Below, piece after piece: positions 23,980-33,632 of a stretch of 64,000 nt of DNA; position 1 is the stretch's first letter; each line of letters opens with the position of its first letter. The notes under the pieces are model-generated. The model saw nothing but the letters and a program-made list of their open reading frames with translations, did no database searches and was not told the DNA's origin. Origin of the DNA: Ktedonobacter racemifer DSM 44963 (GTDB lineage Bacteria; Chloroflexota; Ktedonobacteria; Ktedonobacterales; Ktedonobacteraceae); contig NZ_ADVG01000004.1 in assembly GCF_000178855.1 (NCBI RefSeq), positions 2,046,001 through 2,110,000 on the forward strand, written 5' to 3'. The position numbers were made by a program, and so were the translations under genes.

Positions 23980-25399
23980 ATGCTGATTACACGCGGCTAT
24001 CGCACGCAATTAGATCTCAATCACCAACAAATCACCCTCTGCAAACAGCATGCAGGCGCAGCGCGCTGGTCCTGGAATTGGGGGCTCAGACGCAAGCAAG
24101 AGGTCTATCAACAGGAGAAACGCTGGATCAGTGCGATGGAACTGCACCGGGAATTGAACGCGCTCAAGCAAACCGAGATTCCCTGGATGTACGAGGTGTC
24201 AAAAGCCGCGCCGCAGGAGGCGTTACGCGATCTGGATCAAGCCTACAGGAACTTTTTCCGCCGCTGTGACCTCAAGAAAGAAGGCAAGTGGAGGGGCAAG
24301 CCGGGGTTCCCCAAGCCGAAAACCAAGCGGAAAGGAGTGGGCAGTTTCCGGATGACAGGCAGTATTCATATTTACGAGCAAGCCATTGAACTGCCGCGCT
24401 TCGGACGGCTGCGCCTGCACGAGTGTGGCTATTTGCCTACCGGCGGCGTCGCTGTGCTCTCGGCCACGGTCAGTGAAAAGGCAGGGCGCTGGTTTGTCTC
24501 GGTGCAGGTGAGTGAGCAGGTGCCCGATCCCCCACAGGCAGCTGGTCCGCCGATCGGCGTAGATACCGGGATCAAAACCCTGGCCCAATGCTCCGATGGG
24601 CGTGCCATTGCCAACCCCAAAGCCCTCACATCCGAACTCAAGCGGATCAAGCGGCTGCATCGCTGGCTCTCCCGGAAACAGAAAGGGAGCAAGAACCGCG
24701 CCAAAGCCCGTCAAAAAGTAGCGCGCAAGTATGCCCGCGTCGCTTATGTGCGCGAGGATGCTCTCCACAAAGGCACAAGCCAGCTCACCCGCGCCCAACT
24801 TCCTCCAGAAGAACGTGAAATCCGCAAAGCTGAGATTGCTGCTACGTTGCCAGAGCCGAAAGCCAAGGTGAAGCCAAAGCGTGGCAAGCGATCGAAGAAG
24901 AAGCCGCCCCCAGAGCCCCTGCCGAAAACCAATGCGAACAAGGTCAAAGCCAAGCAGATGAAAAAACTGCTGCGCCAGGCTCGCATCTCGGATGCCCAGA
25001 GGCGTCCTGCCGTGGTCGTGCTTGAAGACCTCCATGTGGCAGGGATGCGCACAGAACCACAAGCTGGCTCTGGCAATCAGCGATGTCGGATTAGGCGAGT
25101 TCAAGCGGCAAATGGGCTACAAAACGTTCTGGCAAGGAGAAAACCTGCTGTGGGCAGATCGCTGGTTTGCTTCCACCAAACTGTGCTCTGGCTGCAACCA
25201 TATCAAAGAAGAGATAGACCTTTCAGAGCGCATCTATGTCTGCGAGCATCCGGCCTGTGGGCTGGTGATCGATCGTGACCTCAATGCCGCGCTGAACCTG
25301 GCAGCGCTGGCGATCTTGTATCTGAGCGGCCAGCCAGGTCCCTACTGGGAGTTCCTCGGGAAGGGTGAAACGCCTGTCGGAGAGGGCAGCTCTGGCTGA
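23980..25399 (+). pseudogene. tnpB: tnpB of the IS607 element, frameshifted
   Basis: An RNA-guided nuclease of the TnpB/OrfB type in two frames. Frame one (from 23980) gives the N-terminal wedge/REC region and the first catalytic Asp in IGVDTGIKTLAQCSDG. It also holds a long Lys/Pro-rich insertion (about residues 260-320) and the second acid in VVVLEDLHVAGM. Near 25050 a one-base shift is required; the other frame continues NHKLALAISDVGLGEFKRQM, the zinc ribbon CSGCNHIKEE...CEHPACG and the last Asp in DRDLNAALNLA, ending at 25399. Read straight, frame one ends at 25278 without zinc ribbon or RuvC-III. Unless ribosomes shift frame, no active nuclease is made. Confidence 0.85.
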
Positions 25400-25470
25400 T
25401 CCGTCGTGAGATGGTTCAGTGAAACTGCCCTCGGTGAAGCAGGAACCGATCCGGGTGAATGTGGCTTGTC
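25290..25470 (+). ncRNA. Candidate omega RNA of the IS607 element
   Basis: TnpB guide RNAs overlap the 3' end of tnpB and run to the element's right end, with the guide taken from the flank. Here the stretch up to about 25495 lies in that position. It contains GGTGAAGCAGGAACCGATC (25432-25450), which resembles GATGAAGCAGGAAGAACTGA in the same position of the second IS607-type element (minus strand near 46405). Boundaries and expression are not shown by the sequence. Confidence 0.4.
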
Positions 25471-25496
25471 CATATTTGTCCAAGTGTCGGAGAACG

Positions 25497-26289
25497 GTAT
25501 GGTCTCAAACTCGATGCCCTGGCTCCAGCCGAGGGCGATGGCACAGGCCAGGGGGTCGTGCAGGAAGTTGATGATATCACTGGGCAGTCCGGGGCTGCGC
25601 TGTCCATGAGTCTGTTCATGGTGCTCATACTTTGCGCATACCTCGGCCTGGCGCACGATAAGTTGTCCCAACGGGCCAGCCTGGGCAAGTCCGGGCAGAT
25701 ACGCTCGCCTCAAGGCGGTCTGGCATGTGACAGTGAGCGGGATTAACGTTGGGTTGGAGTGCTTTAGGACGTAGCGCGCCGAGGCGATATCCAACTGGAT
25801 ATTGTAGTCGTCCTCCCTGGCAAACTGGGGGTAGGCGGCTGGCGGATCAAAGATGTAGCCACCCATGAGAAAGAGGTTGGCCTGGCGTAGTATGCCTGGA
25901 TATTGCTTATCGAGCAGTGCCAGGTTGGTGTAGGGACCAATGGCAACGATGATCACGCCCTGTTCAATACTATGCTTGAGGAGAGCCAGGGCCTCGTCCA
26001 GCGGACCTGGACGGGGCGTAATGGGTTCGGGCCAATTCTCCTCTTCTGGCGGATAGCCCGGTATATAGCGATAATAGCCGCCTGCGACATCGGCCCCAGC
26101 GGCCACGGGAATACCATTTCTTCCCGCTAGCTTCAGCATATAGTCGACATACCCAGCCCGCCGCCCCCGATCATCGGAGACAGTTGTCACACCTGTGATG
26201 TCAAGATCAGGCCAGCGCAAGAGCATGGCCAGGGCGCAGACATCGTCCATATCTCCTCCAATGTCGGTATCCAGGTGGATTTTCGTCAT
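25497..26289 (-). pseudogene. Nucleoside hydrolase (IunH family), 5' part, interrupted by IS607
   Basis: The enzyme cleaves the N-glycosidic bond of ribonucleosides. It starts MTKIHLDTDIGGDMDDVCAL (26289), with the Asp cluster that binds Ca2+ and ribose. Further family blocks are VIIVAIGPYTNLALL, FLMGGYIFDPPAAYPQFARE (with the DDYN-Q-D segment) and INFLHDPLACAIALGW. After GIEFETIP the frame enters the IS607 right end and adds about 45 unrelated residues before a stop at 25342. The missing C-terminus lies at 23165-23290. A longer start at 26343 is less likely, since hydrolases begin at this Met. Confidence 0.88.
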
Positions 26290-26351
26290 CGCCACATCGC
26301 CAAACCTCCCTATGATAGTTGACTCGCATACTCCAAACGCCAAATCTTGCG

Positions 26352-27302
26352 CTATTTCAGCCAGCCTCGTTTGAAAAACAGATTGAAGAGCGGATTAGCT
26401 AAAAAGAAGTAGGCACTTACAAGAATCATGGACCAGAAGAGCACATTTGCGACCGGAAGCAGGGCTGGTATGAAATTGTGGGACATTACCCAACAAACAT
26501 ACACTGTTATGAGAAGAGTCAGCCTTATGAGAAGGTAGAACCTCCCCAGTTTTTTGCGTAGCAAGGCATGATGCCAGTAGAGCCAGTAGAATTTCTGCTT
26601 GGTTTTCAAGGCAAGCAAGAAGTTCCTGCGGTACTCTGGCGAATCTGGCGCTTGCAGAATTGCTATCTTAAAGTGCTCAAAGGCCTCTTTGGGGCGTTGC
26701 TTCTGGTTAAACAAAAGCGCGCCATAGCTGTTATGAATAACGGCGTTCTCTGGATCCAGGCTCAAGGCATGCAGAAACTGCTGCTCCGCCTGCTCTATGC
26801 TGCCCTCTTTCTGAAAGATATGTCCCAATAACCAGTGATAGCTTACATCAGAGGGTTTATGCTTCAGTGCCTCATAACAGTGTACTTTTGCCTGCGCGGT
26901 ATCTTTCTTATGATTGAACAGAAAACCTGCATAGGCATGATGGGCATTTGGGCTGGATGGATCTAGACTCAGCGCAGTAAGCAGTTCCTCTTCCGCCCTG
27001 GCATGATGTTCACTTCCCATTTCCGAGAGTACCGAGCCATAAAGCATATGCACATAGTAGGCACTGGCATCCAGGCGTAGCGATTCGCGCAGTGCTTCTT
27101 CTGCCCTGATACGATCTTTTTTCAATGTATAAGCGCGACCGATTACGAAAAATGCCACGCTATTTTCGGGCTGGGAGCTAAGCACACGCTGCATAATCTC
27201 AATGGCGAGATCATAGCGACGCACCTGTATGGCATAGTTAGCCCGTTTGTGATCGTCGCCCATAGCCCGGGTATCACGGAGAACTTTTTGACTAACAGGC
27301 AT
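26352..27302 (-). CDS. TPR protein with C-terminal membrane anchor
   Basis: A 316-residue protein with about six tetratricopeptide repeats (residues 20-235; for example YDLAIEIMQRVLSSQPENSV and AEEELLTALSLDPSSPNAHH). Two TM helices follow near 255-275 and 282-303, and the tail is basic (FFKRGWLK). The TPR part should face the cytoplasm and act as a docking surface. GAGGGAG lies about 9 nt before the ATG. It is encoded 15 bp downstream of the TPR-AAA ATPase gene, so the two are co-transcribed and probably form a membrane-tethered complex. No known family name applies. Confidence 0.8.
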   Translation of the reverse strand: MPVSQKVLRDTRAMGDDHKRANYAIQVRRYDLAIEIMQRVLSSQPENSVAFFVIGRAYTLKKDRIRAEEALRESLRLDASAYYVHMLYGSVLSEMGSEHHARAEEELLTALSLDPSSPNAHHAYAGFLFNHKKDTAQAKVHCYEALKHKPSDVSYHWLLGHIFQKEGSIEQAEQQFLHALSLDPENAVIHNSYGALLFNQKQRPKEAFEHFKIAILQAPDSPEYRRNFLLALKTKQKFYWLYWHHALLRKKLGRFYLLIRLTLLITVYVCWVMSHNFIPALLPVANVLFWSMILVSAYFFLANPLFNLFFKRGWLK

Positions 27303-27317
27303 AGAGGTTGCTCCCTC

Positions 27318-28649
27318 TTATTTGTGGCGCTGAAAATAATCGAGAATATCATCATAGGCGCCCCCAGCGTTACTATAGGTCGCGTGGTTTTTGGCAGTTT
27401 GTAGCCACTCCAGAGTTGAAGGCCTGACTTTCTTCAACGCACTCAGCATGTCATCCATAGAGAGAGGGCGGACCTTGCCAGTCTTCATGGCATTCGTAAT
27501 GGCGATATCCGCTGCGGCATCGCATACCGCTTTGATATCCGCGCCAGAGAATTTCTCCATCCCTTTCGCGAGTTTAACGTAGTCGAGCGCCTCTAGAGGT
27601 TTATCTTTTAGATGCAACTGTAAGATTTCGACGCGAGCTTGTAGATCGGGTGGTGGAACGAAGAGTACGCGATCAAAGCGACCAGGTCGGCGGAGCGAGG
27701 AGTCGACGAACCAGGGGCTATTGGTTGCGCCCAGCACCAGGATCTCGCTATTGTCAGACTCGACACCGTCAAGCTCGCTCAAGAGCTGGTTGGTGAGCAT
27801 ACGGTTATTTTGATAGCGCATCTGCTGGCGGCTTCCACCAAGCGCGTCCAGTTCATCAATAAAAATGATCGCGGGCGTGTGTTTACGCGCCAGTTCAAAG
27901 ACCGCGTGCAGGTTCTTCTCACTATTGCCGATGTACATATCGAGAATATCATCTATGGCGATGTTGATGAATCTGGCGTTGCACTCGCCGGCGGTGGCCC
28001 TGGCAAGAAAGGTTTTGCCACATCCCGGAGGCCCGTACAGTAGGATGCCACCACCAACCTTTTTGCCGAACGTTTTGAAGAGGCTGGGATTCTGGAAGGG
28101 GTAGATGATGTTCATCTTGATATTCTCTTTTAGCTCCTCCAATCCCCCCACATCCTTAAATGAGACTCTGGGCCGCTCCAGCGCATCATCCTGCATGCCA
28201 GCGCCCCCGTCACCATCAATACCTAGTTTTTGCGGGACCTTCACATTCTTGCTCGCTAGCTTCTGCTGGTATTCTGTGTCTTCAAGGCTCGCGTCCCGAT
28301 CAAGTGCCTCTAAATAGTAGTTGCCAGCTTGCTGGTATTCGGCTAGAGCGAAACAGGTCCTGGAAAGCATAAGATAAACGTCGGCCGCCGGGCGCGTCGA
28401 GAGCGTCTGTGTCAGCATCTCTTTAGCGCGAGAAAAATTTTCCAGCTGATAGTAGATTGTCCCCAAATAGACTAAGCATTCGGGATCTTCAGTCTGTTGG
28501 AAAATCTCCTGCCACTGCTGAAGGGCCTCTTCATTCCTGCCTGCCTGTTGAAGCAATTCAGCAACATGTTTTTTTAAGCGCATATTATTGGGGCTAAAAG
28601 AGAGTGCTTCAAGCAGGCTAGCGATGGTTTTATCCATGTCGTGCATCAT
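27318..28649 (-). CDS. TPR-containing AAA+ ATPase (VPS4/CDC48-like AAA domain)
   Basis: A 443-residue classical AAA ATPase. Residues 1-135 hold TPR-like repeats (EEALQQWQEIFQQTEDPECL, then NFSRAKEMLTQTLSTRPA), followed by a short linker. The AAA core begins at VSFKDVGGLEELKENIKMNI, with Walker A GPPGCGKTFLARA (206-218), Walker B AIIFIDELDAL and a second-region-of-homology with arginine fingers (SSLRRPGRFDRVLF). The C-terminal helical lid is complete. AGGGA lies 8 nt before ATG 28649; a TTG 18 nt upstream is not needed. The partner gene downstream encodes a TPR membrane protein. A membrane-recruited remodelling machine is a reasonable inference; the substrate is unknown. Confidence 0.88.
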   Translation of the reverse strand: MMHDMDKTIASLLEALSFSPNNMRLKKHVAELLQQAGRNEEALQQWQEIFQQTEDPECLVYLGTIYYQLENFSRAKEMLTQTLSTRPAADVYLMLSRTCFALAEYQQAGNYYLEALDRDASLEDTEYQQKLASKNVKVPQKLGIDGDGGAGMQDDALERPRVSFKDVGGLEELKENIKMNIIYPFQNPSLFKTFGKKVGGGILLYGPPGCGKTFLARATAGECNARFINIAIDDILDMYIGNSEKNLHAVFELARKHTPAIIFIDELDALGGSRQQMRYQNNRMLTNQLLSELDGVESDNSEILVLGATNSPWFVDSSLRRPGRFDRVLFVPPPDLQARVEILQLHLKDKPLEALDYVKLAKGMEKFSGADIKAVCDAAADIAITNAMKTGKVRPLSMDDMLSALKKVRPSTLEWLQTAKNHATYSNAGGAYDDILDYFQRHK

Positions 28650-28860
28650 GATCGTTGTCCCTAACAAATAAATATGGACAATAGAGAAGCATAAATAAAT
28701 GCCTGAATGTAATCAAAGTGTAAAGCAGGCTGCATAGTTAGCGATAAGCGGCCTGGAAGGTTTACAATAGTTATTCCCCTTCACAAGCCGCTTTGAGTAT
28801 ATTTATCTGAAAACAGCGTTGCCTTAGACAAATATACCATTAAGGCTGTGTTTTTACTAG

Positions 28861-29676
28861 TCAGGCCTGAGACGCGGCCATGCGGATGAAACGCTGTATC
28901 TCGGGATTGAGAGATACATCGAACGTTTGCTTGCCGTGCCAGGCCTGTGAACGCACAACGGTGCTGCGCCAGGGTTCGGGCAGGGTCGCAAGAGCCCAGG
29001 CAACGGCCTGCGGCTTGCTGGGTAGCGTGCCTGTGGCAAGCGTACAGAGGGCACGGCACATGGTTTGGATGACGTAGGCCTTCTGCCCCAGGTGGAGCTG
29101 CCAATCGGGATCGTCAGCCTGGTTGGCCCAGCGCAGCCACTCGGGCATTCTTGAGCGCACAGCCTCACGCAGTTCATTGGTTGACACAGGGTCGATAAGT
29201 GTTGTGGGTGCGGGACCGTAGAGCGTCAAGCCGTGCTCTCGCACAACCCGGCGTTCAAGCACCCAGTTGTAGTCATGCTCAAACCATCTTAGACGCTCCT
29301 GGCGGTAGAGCGTTGGGAGCCGCTCGCCCAGGGTGAAACGTCGGACTGAGACGCGGGGAATGTAGGCTCCCTCAAGGTGCACCGCGTATGGATTGGGCAG
29401 CCTTGCAAGCGTATCATGCATAGTGGTTAGGTCAGTGAACTCCGCCTCTGTAAGCAGATGCTCGGTGACTGCGAAGAAGTCAACGTCGCTGGCCAGGGGA
29501 TCAAAATCGCCCATTGCCAGGGAGCCGCGCAGGTAGAGGCCGACAAGGTTTTGCCCAAGCATCTGCTGGATGCTGAGCAGTAGGGCATCTAGAAGCGTGG
29601 GTACGGTAGCGGGTATAGTGGGATCGGACTTGAGCCTGGCAAGCACATCCTGCGGGAGATGCAAGAGTAAAGACAT
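28861..29676 (-). CDS. Aminoglycoside nucleotidyltransferase-like protein (ANT(3'')/AadA type)
   Basis: A 271-residue nucleotidyltransferase. The N-terminal domain has GLYLRGSLAMGDFDPLASDV followed by DFFAVT, which is the G-S-x9-D-x-D metal and nucleotide site. An ExxR-type ERLRWFEHDYNW and the all-helical C-terminal domain (DUF4111-like) with LGQKAYVIQTMCRALCTL follow. Relatives adenylylate streptomycin or spectinomycin, but many environmental members have other substrates. AAGGA lies about 11 nt before the ATG. Single gene, full length. Confidence 0.85.
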   Translation of the reverse strand: MSLLLHLPQDVLARLKSDPTIPATVPTLLDALLLSIQQMLGQNLVGLYLRGSLAMGDFDPLASDVDFFAVTEHLLTEAEFTDLTTMHDTLARLPNPYAVHLEGAYIPRVSVRRFTLGERLPTLYRQERLRWFEHDYNWVLERRVVREHGLTLYGPAPTTLIDPVSTNELREAVRSRMPEWLRWANQADDPDWQLHLGQKAYVIQTMCRALCTLATGTLPSKPQAVAWALATLPEPWRSTVVRSQAWHGKQTFDVSLNPEIQRFIRMAASQA

Positions 29677-30268
29677 GGAGTAACATTCCTTCCTGAATCA
29701 AAAAGCACGTATGGGTAGAGACTCACCTGCGCTTCTGCGCGTAGTGAGTTGTGGCGACATGAATTTGCTATCCTCTTCACAGGCGAATAGCTCGGTTGTT
29801 ACATCATGCCAGGGCTGCCCATACTGCTCCTTCTTAGAAGTAATGCTAGCCAAAGTATACGCAGAGGAGAGATGAAATGTCAAACCAGAGTCCATTACGC
29901 GGGGTGTAGCATAGTGGGCGTTCGGGCTTACGGGGGCAAGTGCGCCTCAATCTGAGCACCGGAGAACTGCAAGGACCCTGGCTGCAAGAAGTTCGCGCCT
30001 GTGAGCGGGTGGGAGCTGGTTCCCACGAAGTGGTTGCGTTGCCCCCTGACTTGAATGGGTCTTTTTCTTTTACTTTCGACCTTCCATCCAAGCGGGACAA
30101 CATCATCGGCCAGTTTCATCTATGCGTTAAGCCTGCTGCTAGAATAGCACAAGAATTTTACAGAACCCTAACAGAGGCTTACTCGTCGGGCATTCACCGT
30201 GCAGAGTAAGCCTCAATTTCTTGGGTATATGCGGTTCTCTTTCAAGAGAACCGCGTATGCGCCTCATA
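29677..30268. other. Intergenic stretch without a supported gene; hairpin at 30231-30254
   Basis: Short frames occur on both strands but none has a recognisable domain, a ribosome site and a plausible composition together. Near its right end GCGGTTCTCTT (30231-30241) pairs with AAGAGAACCGC (30244-30254) over a 2-nt loop, extended by a wobble and A-T pairs. That hairpin is just past the stop of the RND gene on the minus strand and may terminate it. Confidence 0.6.
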
Positions 30269-33200
30269 CTAGACCATTTGTGACTGAGGCTCTGGAACTG
30301 GCGGGAGTTCCTCCTGGGAAGGCAATGAGCCTGAGCGTCCACGAATATCCTCTACAAGAGTATAGAGGGTGGGCACAATCAACAGTGTCAGGAAGGTCGA
30401 TGAGGTCAGACCGCCAATCACGACAATTGCCAATGGACCCGAAAGGAACGCGCTTGAACCGCTCACGCCCAGCGCCATCGGAATCAGCGCCAGGATGGTT
30501 GCTACTGCGGTCATCAGAATGGGGCGCAGGCGACGCCTTCCGCCCTCGATGACTGCCGTACGCGCGTCCAGGCCCTTCTTGCGATATTGATTCACCAGGT
30601 CAAGGAGTACAATAGCGTTCGTTACCACAATGCCAATCAGCATCAGCAGGCCGATCAGCGCTGGTAGACCAAGCGCGGTATGGGTGATGAGCAATAGCGC
30701 GACCGATCCTGTACCCGCCAGCGGAATCGAAACCAGAAGCAGTAATGGCTGGAGTAGGCTGCGGAACGTTGCAACCATAACGACGTAGACGAGCAGAATA
30801 GCGATCAGCAGGGCCAGGCCGAGGCTCTGGAAAGCTTGACTCTGCATTGACGAAACACCACCCAACGAGAAGGACGCTCCTGCTGGCAGGCTAAGCGCTT
30901 TCAAGCGGCTCTGTACATTCGCACTGACCGCTCCAACATTCTGGCTCGTTACGGTTGCGCTGATCGTTGCGGTTCGGGAACCGCTAACATGTGTGATCTG
31001 AGTTGGACCGTTGACTTGCGTCACAGCAGCCAGGTCTCCCAGGCGCACGGTACCCGTCGTGGAAGGGATAAGCATGTCCTTCATTCCCTCAACGGTCGTT
31101 GCTGGGTCTCCAAACTTGAGGTCAACTTCCTGCGTCTTCCCATTCAGCGTCACATTGGTGACAGTTGTGCCATTGTATATAGTGCGCAGTACTTGTCCAA
31201 CCTGTGAAGGTGTTAACCCATACTTGAGCGCCTTCTCTCCATCCACATGGATATCGATTAATGGCGCAGCATTGACCAGTGAACTGGTCACATCTTTCAA
31301 GTTGGGGGTTTGCGTAACGGAATCAAGCACCTCTTGCGTAGCCTGATTCAGCGTTCCCTCATCGGAGGCCTGCACATTGATCGATAACGTAGAACTACTG
31401 CCCGAAGACTGGGAATTCGCAACCGTAATAGTGCCGGCATTACTCAGCGTTTTTATTTGATCGCTGACTTGTTGTTGCACAGTCGTTTGATCAACCCCAT
31501 CATTCGTGGTCACGGCAAAGGTAGCGGTATTCGTACTTCCACCCGACGATCCGAAGAATCTACCACCACCACCACTACCACCAGATCCAATGGTAACCTG
31601 GTAGTTCTTGATACCCTGAATGTTTTTCAGGATCGCTTCTACTTCTTGAGCTGCTTTGTTTGTGGTATCCAGATCAGCGGTGGCTGGCAATTGCTGGCTA
31701 ATGGTGAAACTATTCGAGTTAGAGTTACCAATCAGATTGGTATCCAGCTTAGTGGCACCCCAGCCAGCCGAGACCAGAAGGGCCAGCGCAATGATCAGGG
31801 TTACTACCCTATACCGTGTGACCCAGCGGATCATCGGCACATAGGCTTTTTCTAGAATACCAACCTTTTCGTGGCTATCTGCCCGCTGTACCCGTTTGGG
31901 CGTTTTGAGGAACCAGTAGGCCAGTACAGGGATAATGGTCAGTGCGATCAACAGCGAGGCCAGAAGCGCGATGGTAACGGCTACTGAGAAGGGCTGGAAG
32001 AACTCTCCAACCAGGCCGGTAGTGAAGGCAATCGGCAAGAAGACAGCAACCGTCGTGAGCGTTGAGGCCGTGATGGCACCTGCGACCTCGCGTACTCCAT
32101 TGAGAACCGCGACGCGCTTCTCTTCACCGGATTGCAGATGGCGATAGATGTTCTCCAACACAACGATGGAGTCGTCAACCACACGCCCAATAGCAATGGT
32201 CAGACCACCCAACGTCAGGATATTAAGTGAAAAACCACCCACCCACAGTCCAATCAGAGCAATGATGATAGAAACAGGGATAGAAATGGCGGTCACAAGG
32301 GTAGAACGGATTGAAAGCAGGAAGAGCAAAATGGTGAGAATCGCGAATCCAGCCCCAATGGCCCCTTCTCTGACCAGGTCATTCACTGAGGCCTGGATCG
32401 ATGGGGCCTGATCGGCAATGACCGTAATCGTTGCCCCTGAGCCGAGCTTTTGTTCTAGCTCTGACAGTTTGTTCTTCACCTCCTGGGAAACAGAAACGGT
32501 ATTGGCATTCGAGTTTTTTGTAATGGAAATTCCCAGGCTATCTTTCCCATTGGTACGCGTCAGCGTGGTGGAGGGAGCCAATACTTGCTCGACAGTCGCC
32601 ACATCCTCGAGTTTGACTGGCTGCGAGGGGGTAGACTGGGTTGTCGTTGTTGGTAAAGTCATCCCAGGAGGCAATTTCTGGCCACCTGGCATGGATGACG
32701 ATGCTTGTTGGGAGGTGCTGCTTCCCCCGCTCACAACAAGGTTTTTCAGGTCATCTAGCGTTGTGACAGCGTTATTGACACGGACAGCAACGGTCTGCCC
32801 ATTATCTTTCACTTCGCCAACCGAGATCGTCGTATTATTGGCCTGCAAGACGCTCTGCACCTGGCTCGTGCTCAATCCCTTCGCCTGGAGTTTCTTGAGA
32901 TCAAGCGCAATCTGGACAAGCTGAGTGCGCACGCCGGTTACCTGAACCTGGCCTACGCCATTCAGACCTTCCAGAACGGGCGTGACGTCCTGGTCCAGCT
33001 TCGCAGCTAGATCTTGCTGATTGCTGGAAGAGGAGACAGCCAGGCGAATAATCGGTTGATCCGCAATGTTAAATGTGTTGACCTGGGGTGTCACACTTGA
33101 AGGAAGACTTGTCTGGGCCTTATTCACCAATTGCGTCAACGTTTGATTGGCTTTATCCAGATCGACACTATAGTCATATTGCACAATAATTTGAGAGACA

Positions 33201-33463
33201 CCCTCACTGGAATAAGATGTTATTTGTTGGAGTCCTTGCACTCCCTGAATACTCTTTTCAAGTGGGTTAGTGACCTCTTGCTCCACACTCTGGGGTGAAG
33301 CGCCAGGATAGACTGTGACAATAGAAATCGCGGGAAAGGACAACGATGGCATGAGTTCCTGCTTGAGCGATGGAATGACAAACGCTCCAACCAGTATCAC
33401 CGCTATCGTTACCAATGCCGCGATGCTGCGATTGGCAAGACTTAAGCGAGAAAGAGAAGACAT
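30269..33463 (-). CDS. RND-family efflux transporter (SwrC/AcrB-like)
   Basis: A 1064-residue proton-driven exporter of the cytoplasmic membrane. TM1 is at 12-32, then a large external loop (about 33-360, including a Ser/Gln/Thr-rich insert near 250-285). A block of TM helices contains GRVVDDSIVVLENIYRHL, with the essential Asp pair in the middle of the membrane. A second external loop (about 565-860, with a Gly/Ser-rich stretch near 660) and the final helices follow, ending in SLPSQEELPPVPEPQSQMV. The arrangement matches RND pumps of monoderm bacteria, which work without an outer-membrane channel. No membrane-fusion protein adjoins it. The divergent neighbour is a two-component sensor. Confidence 0.93.
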   Translation of the reverse strand: MSSLSRLSLANRSIAALVTIAVILVGAFVIPSLKQELMPSLSFPAISIVTVYPGASPQSVEQEVTNPLEKSIQGVQGLQQITSYSSEGVSQIIVQYDYSVDLDKANQTLTQLVNKAQTSLPSSVTPQVNTFNIADQPIIRLAVSSSSNQQDLAAKLDQDVTPVLEGLNGVGQVQVTGVRTQLVQIALDLKKLQAKGLSTSQVQSVLQANNTTISVGEVKDNGQTVAVRVNNAVTTLDDLKNLVVSGGSSTSQQASSSMPGGQKLPPGMTLPTTTTQSTPSQPVKLEDVATVEQVLAPSTTLTRTNGKDSLGISITKNSNANTVSVSQEVKNKLSELEQKLGSGATITVIADQAPSIQASVNDLVREGAIGAGFAILTILLFLLSIRSTLVTAISIPVSIIIALIGLWVGGFSLNILTLGGLTIAIGRVVDDSIVVLENIYRHLQSGEEKRVAVLNGVREVAGAITASTLTTVAVFLPIAFTTGLVGEFFQPFSVAVTIALLASLLIALTIIPVLAYWFLKTPKRVQRADSHEKVGILEKAYVPMIRWVTRYRVVTLIIALALLVSAGWGATKLDTNLIGNSNSNSFTISQQLPATADLDTTNKAAQEVEAILKNIQGIKNYQVTIGSGGSGGGGRFFGSSGGSTNTATFAVTTNDGVDQTTVQQQVSDQIKTLSNAGTITVANSQSSGSSSTLSINVQASDEGTLNQATQEVLDSVTQTPNLKDVTSSLVNAAPLIDIHVDGEKALKYGLTPSQVGQVLRTIYNGTTVTNVTLNGKTQEVDLKFGDPATTVEGMKDMLIPSTTGTVRLGDLAAVTQVNGPTQITHVSGSRTATISATVTSQNVGAVSANVQSRLKALSLPAGASFSLGGVSSMQSQAFQSLGLALLIAILLVYVVMVATFRSLLQPLLLLVSIPLAGTGSVALLLITHTALGLPALIGLLMLIGIVVTNAIVLLDLVNQYRKKGLDARTAVIEGGRRRLRPILMTAVATILALIPMALGVSGSSAFLSGPLAIVVIGGLTSSTFLTLLIVPTLYTLVEDIRGRSGSLPSQEELPPVPEPQSQMV

Positions 33464-33632
33464 AGTGCTCTCCTGATAAAATTTATAGAATCTTACAATG
33501 GTTGTACTTTCGTCAGCTTAACGGCACCAAGGAGCACCTGTCTACAGGGAAACCCCTAATGTTTTCCTCGCTCAAATCCGTTACAATACTGTAGGCAACG
33601 GTTGCTCAGAACTTCAGAAGCAGGGGCATCGC

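Larger units (their letters stand above)
23289..25496 (+). mobile_element. IS607-family element (tnpA + tnpB) inside a nucleoside hydrolase gene
   Basis: The element carries a serine recombinase gene and a tnpB gene on the plus strand and has no clear terminal inverted repeats, as usual for IS607. Its ends are inferred from the host gene: flanks ...TTTGAGGGG (to 23290) and GGTATGGTCTC (from 25496) join at a GG dinucleotide to give an uninterrupted hydrolase frame. Insertion at GG is the known preference of IS607. Size is about 2.2 kb. The tnpB gene is frameshifted. Confidence 0.85.

Noticed and set aside
23354..25104. Long minus-strand frames across the IS607 element (173 and 293 codons)
   Set aside because: They are antisense to tnpA and tnpB and show only reversed composition.
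29846..30209. Overlapping frames on both strands (65-89 codons) between the nucleotidyltransferase and the RND gene
   Set aside because: None has a ribosome site with a known domain. I could not tell a decayed gene from chance.
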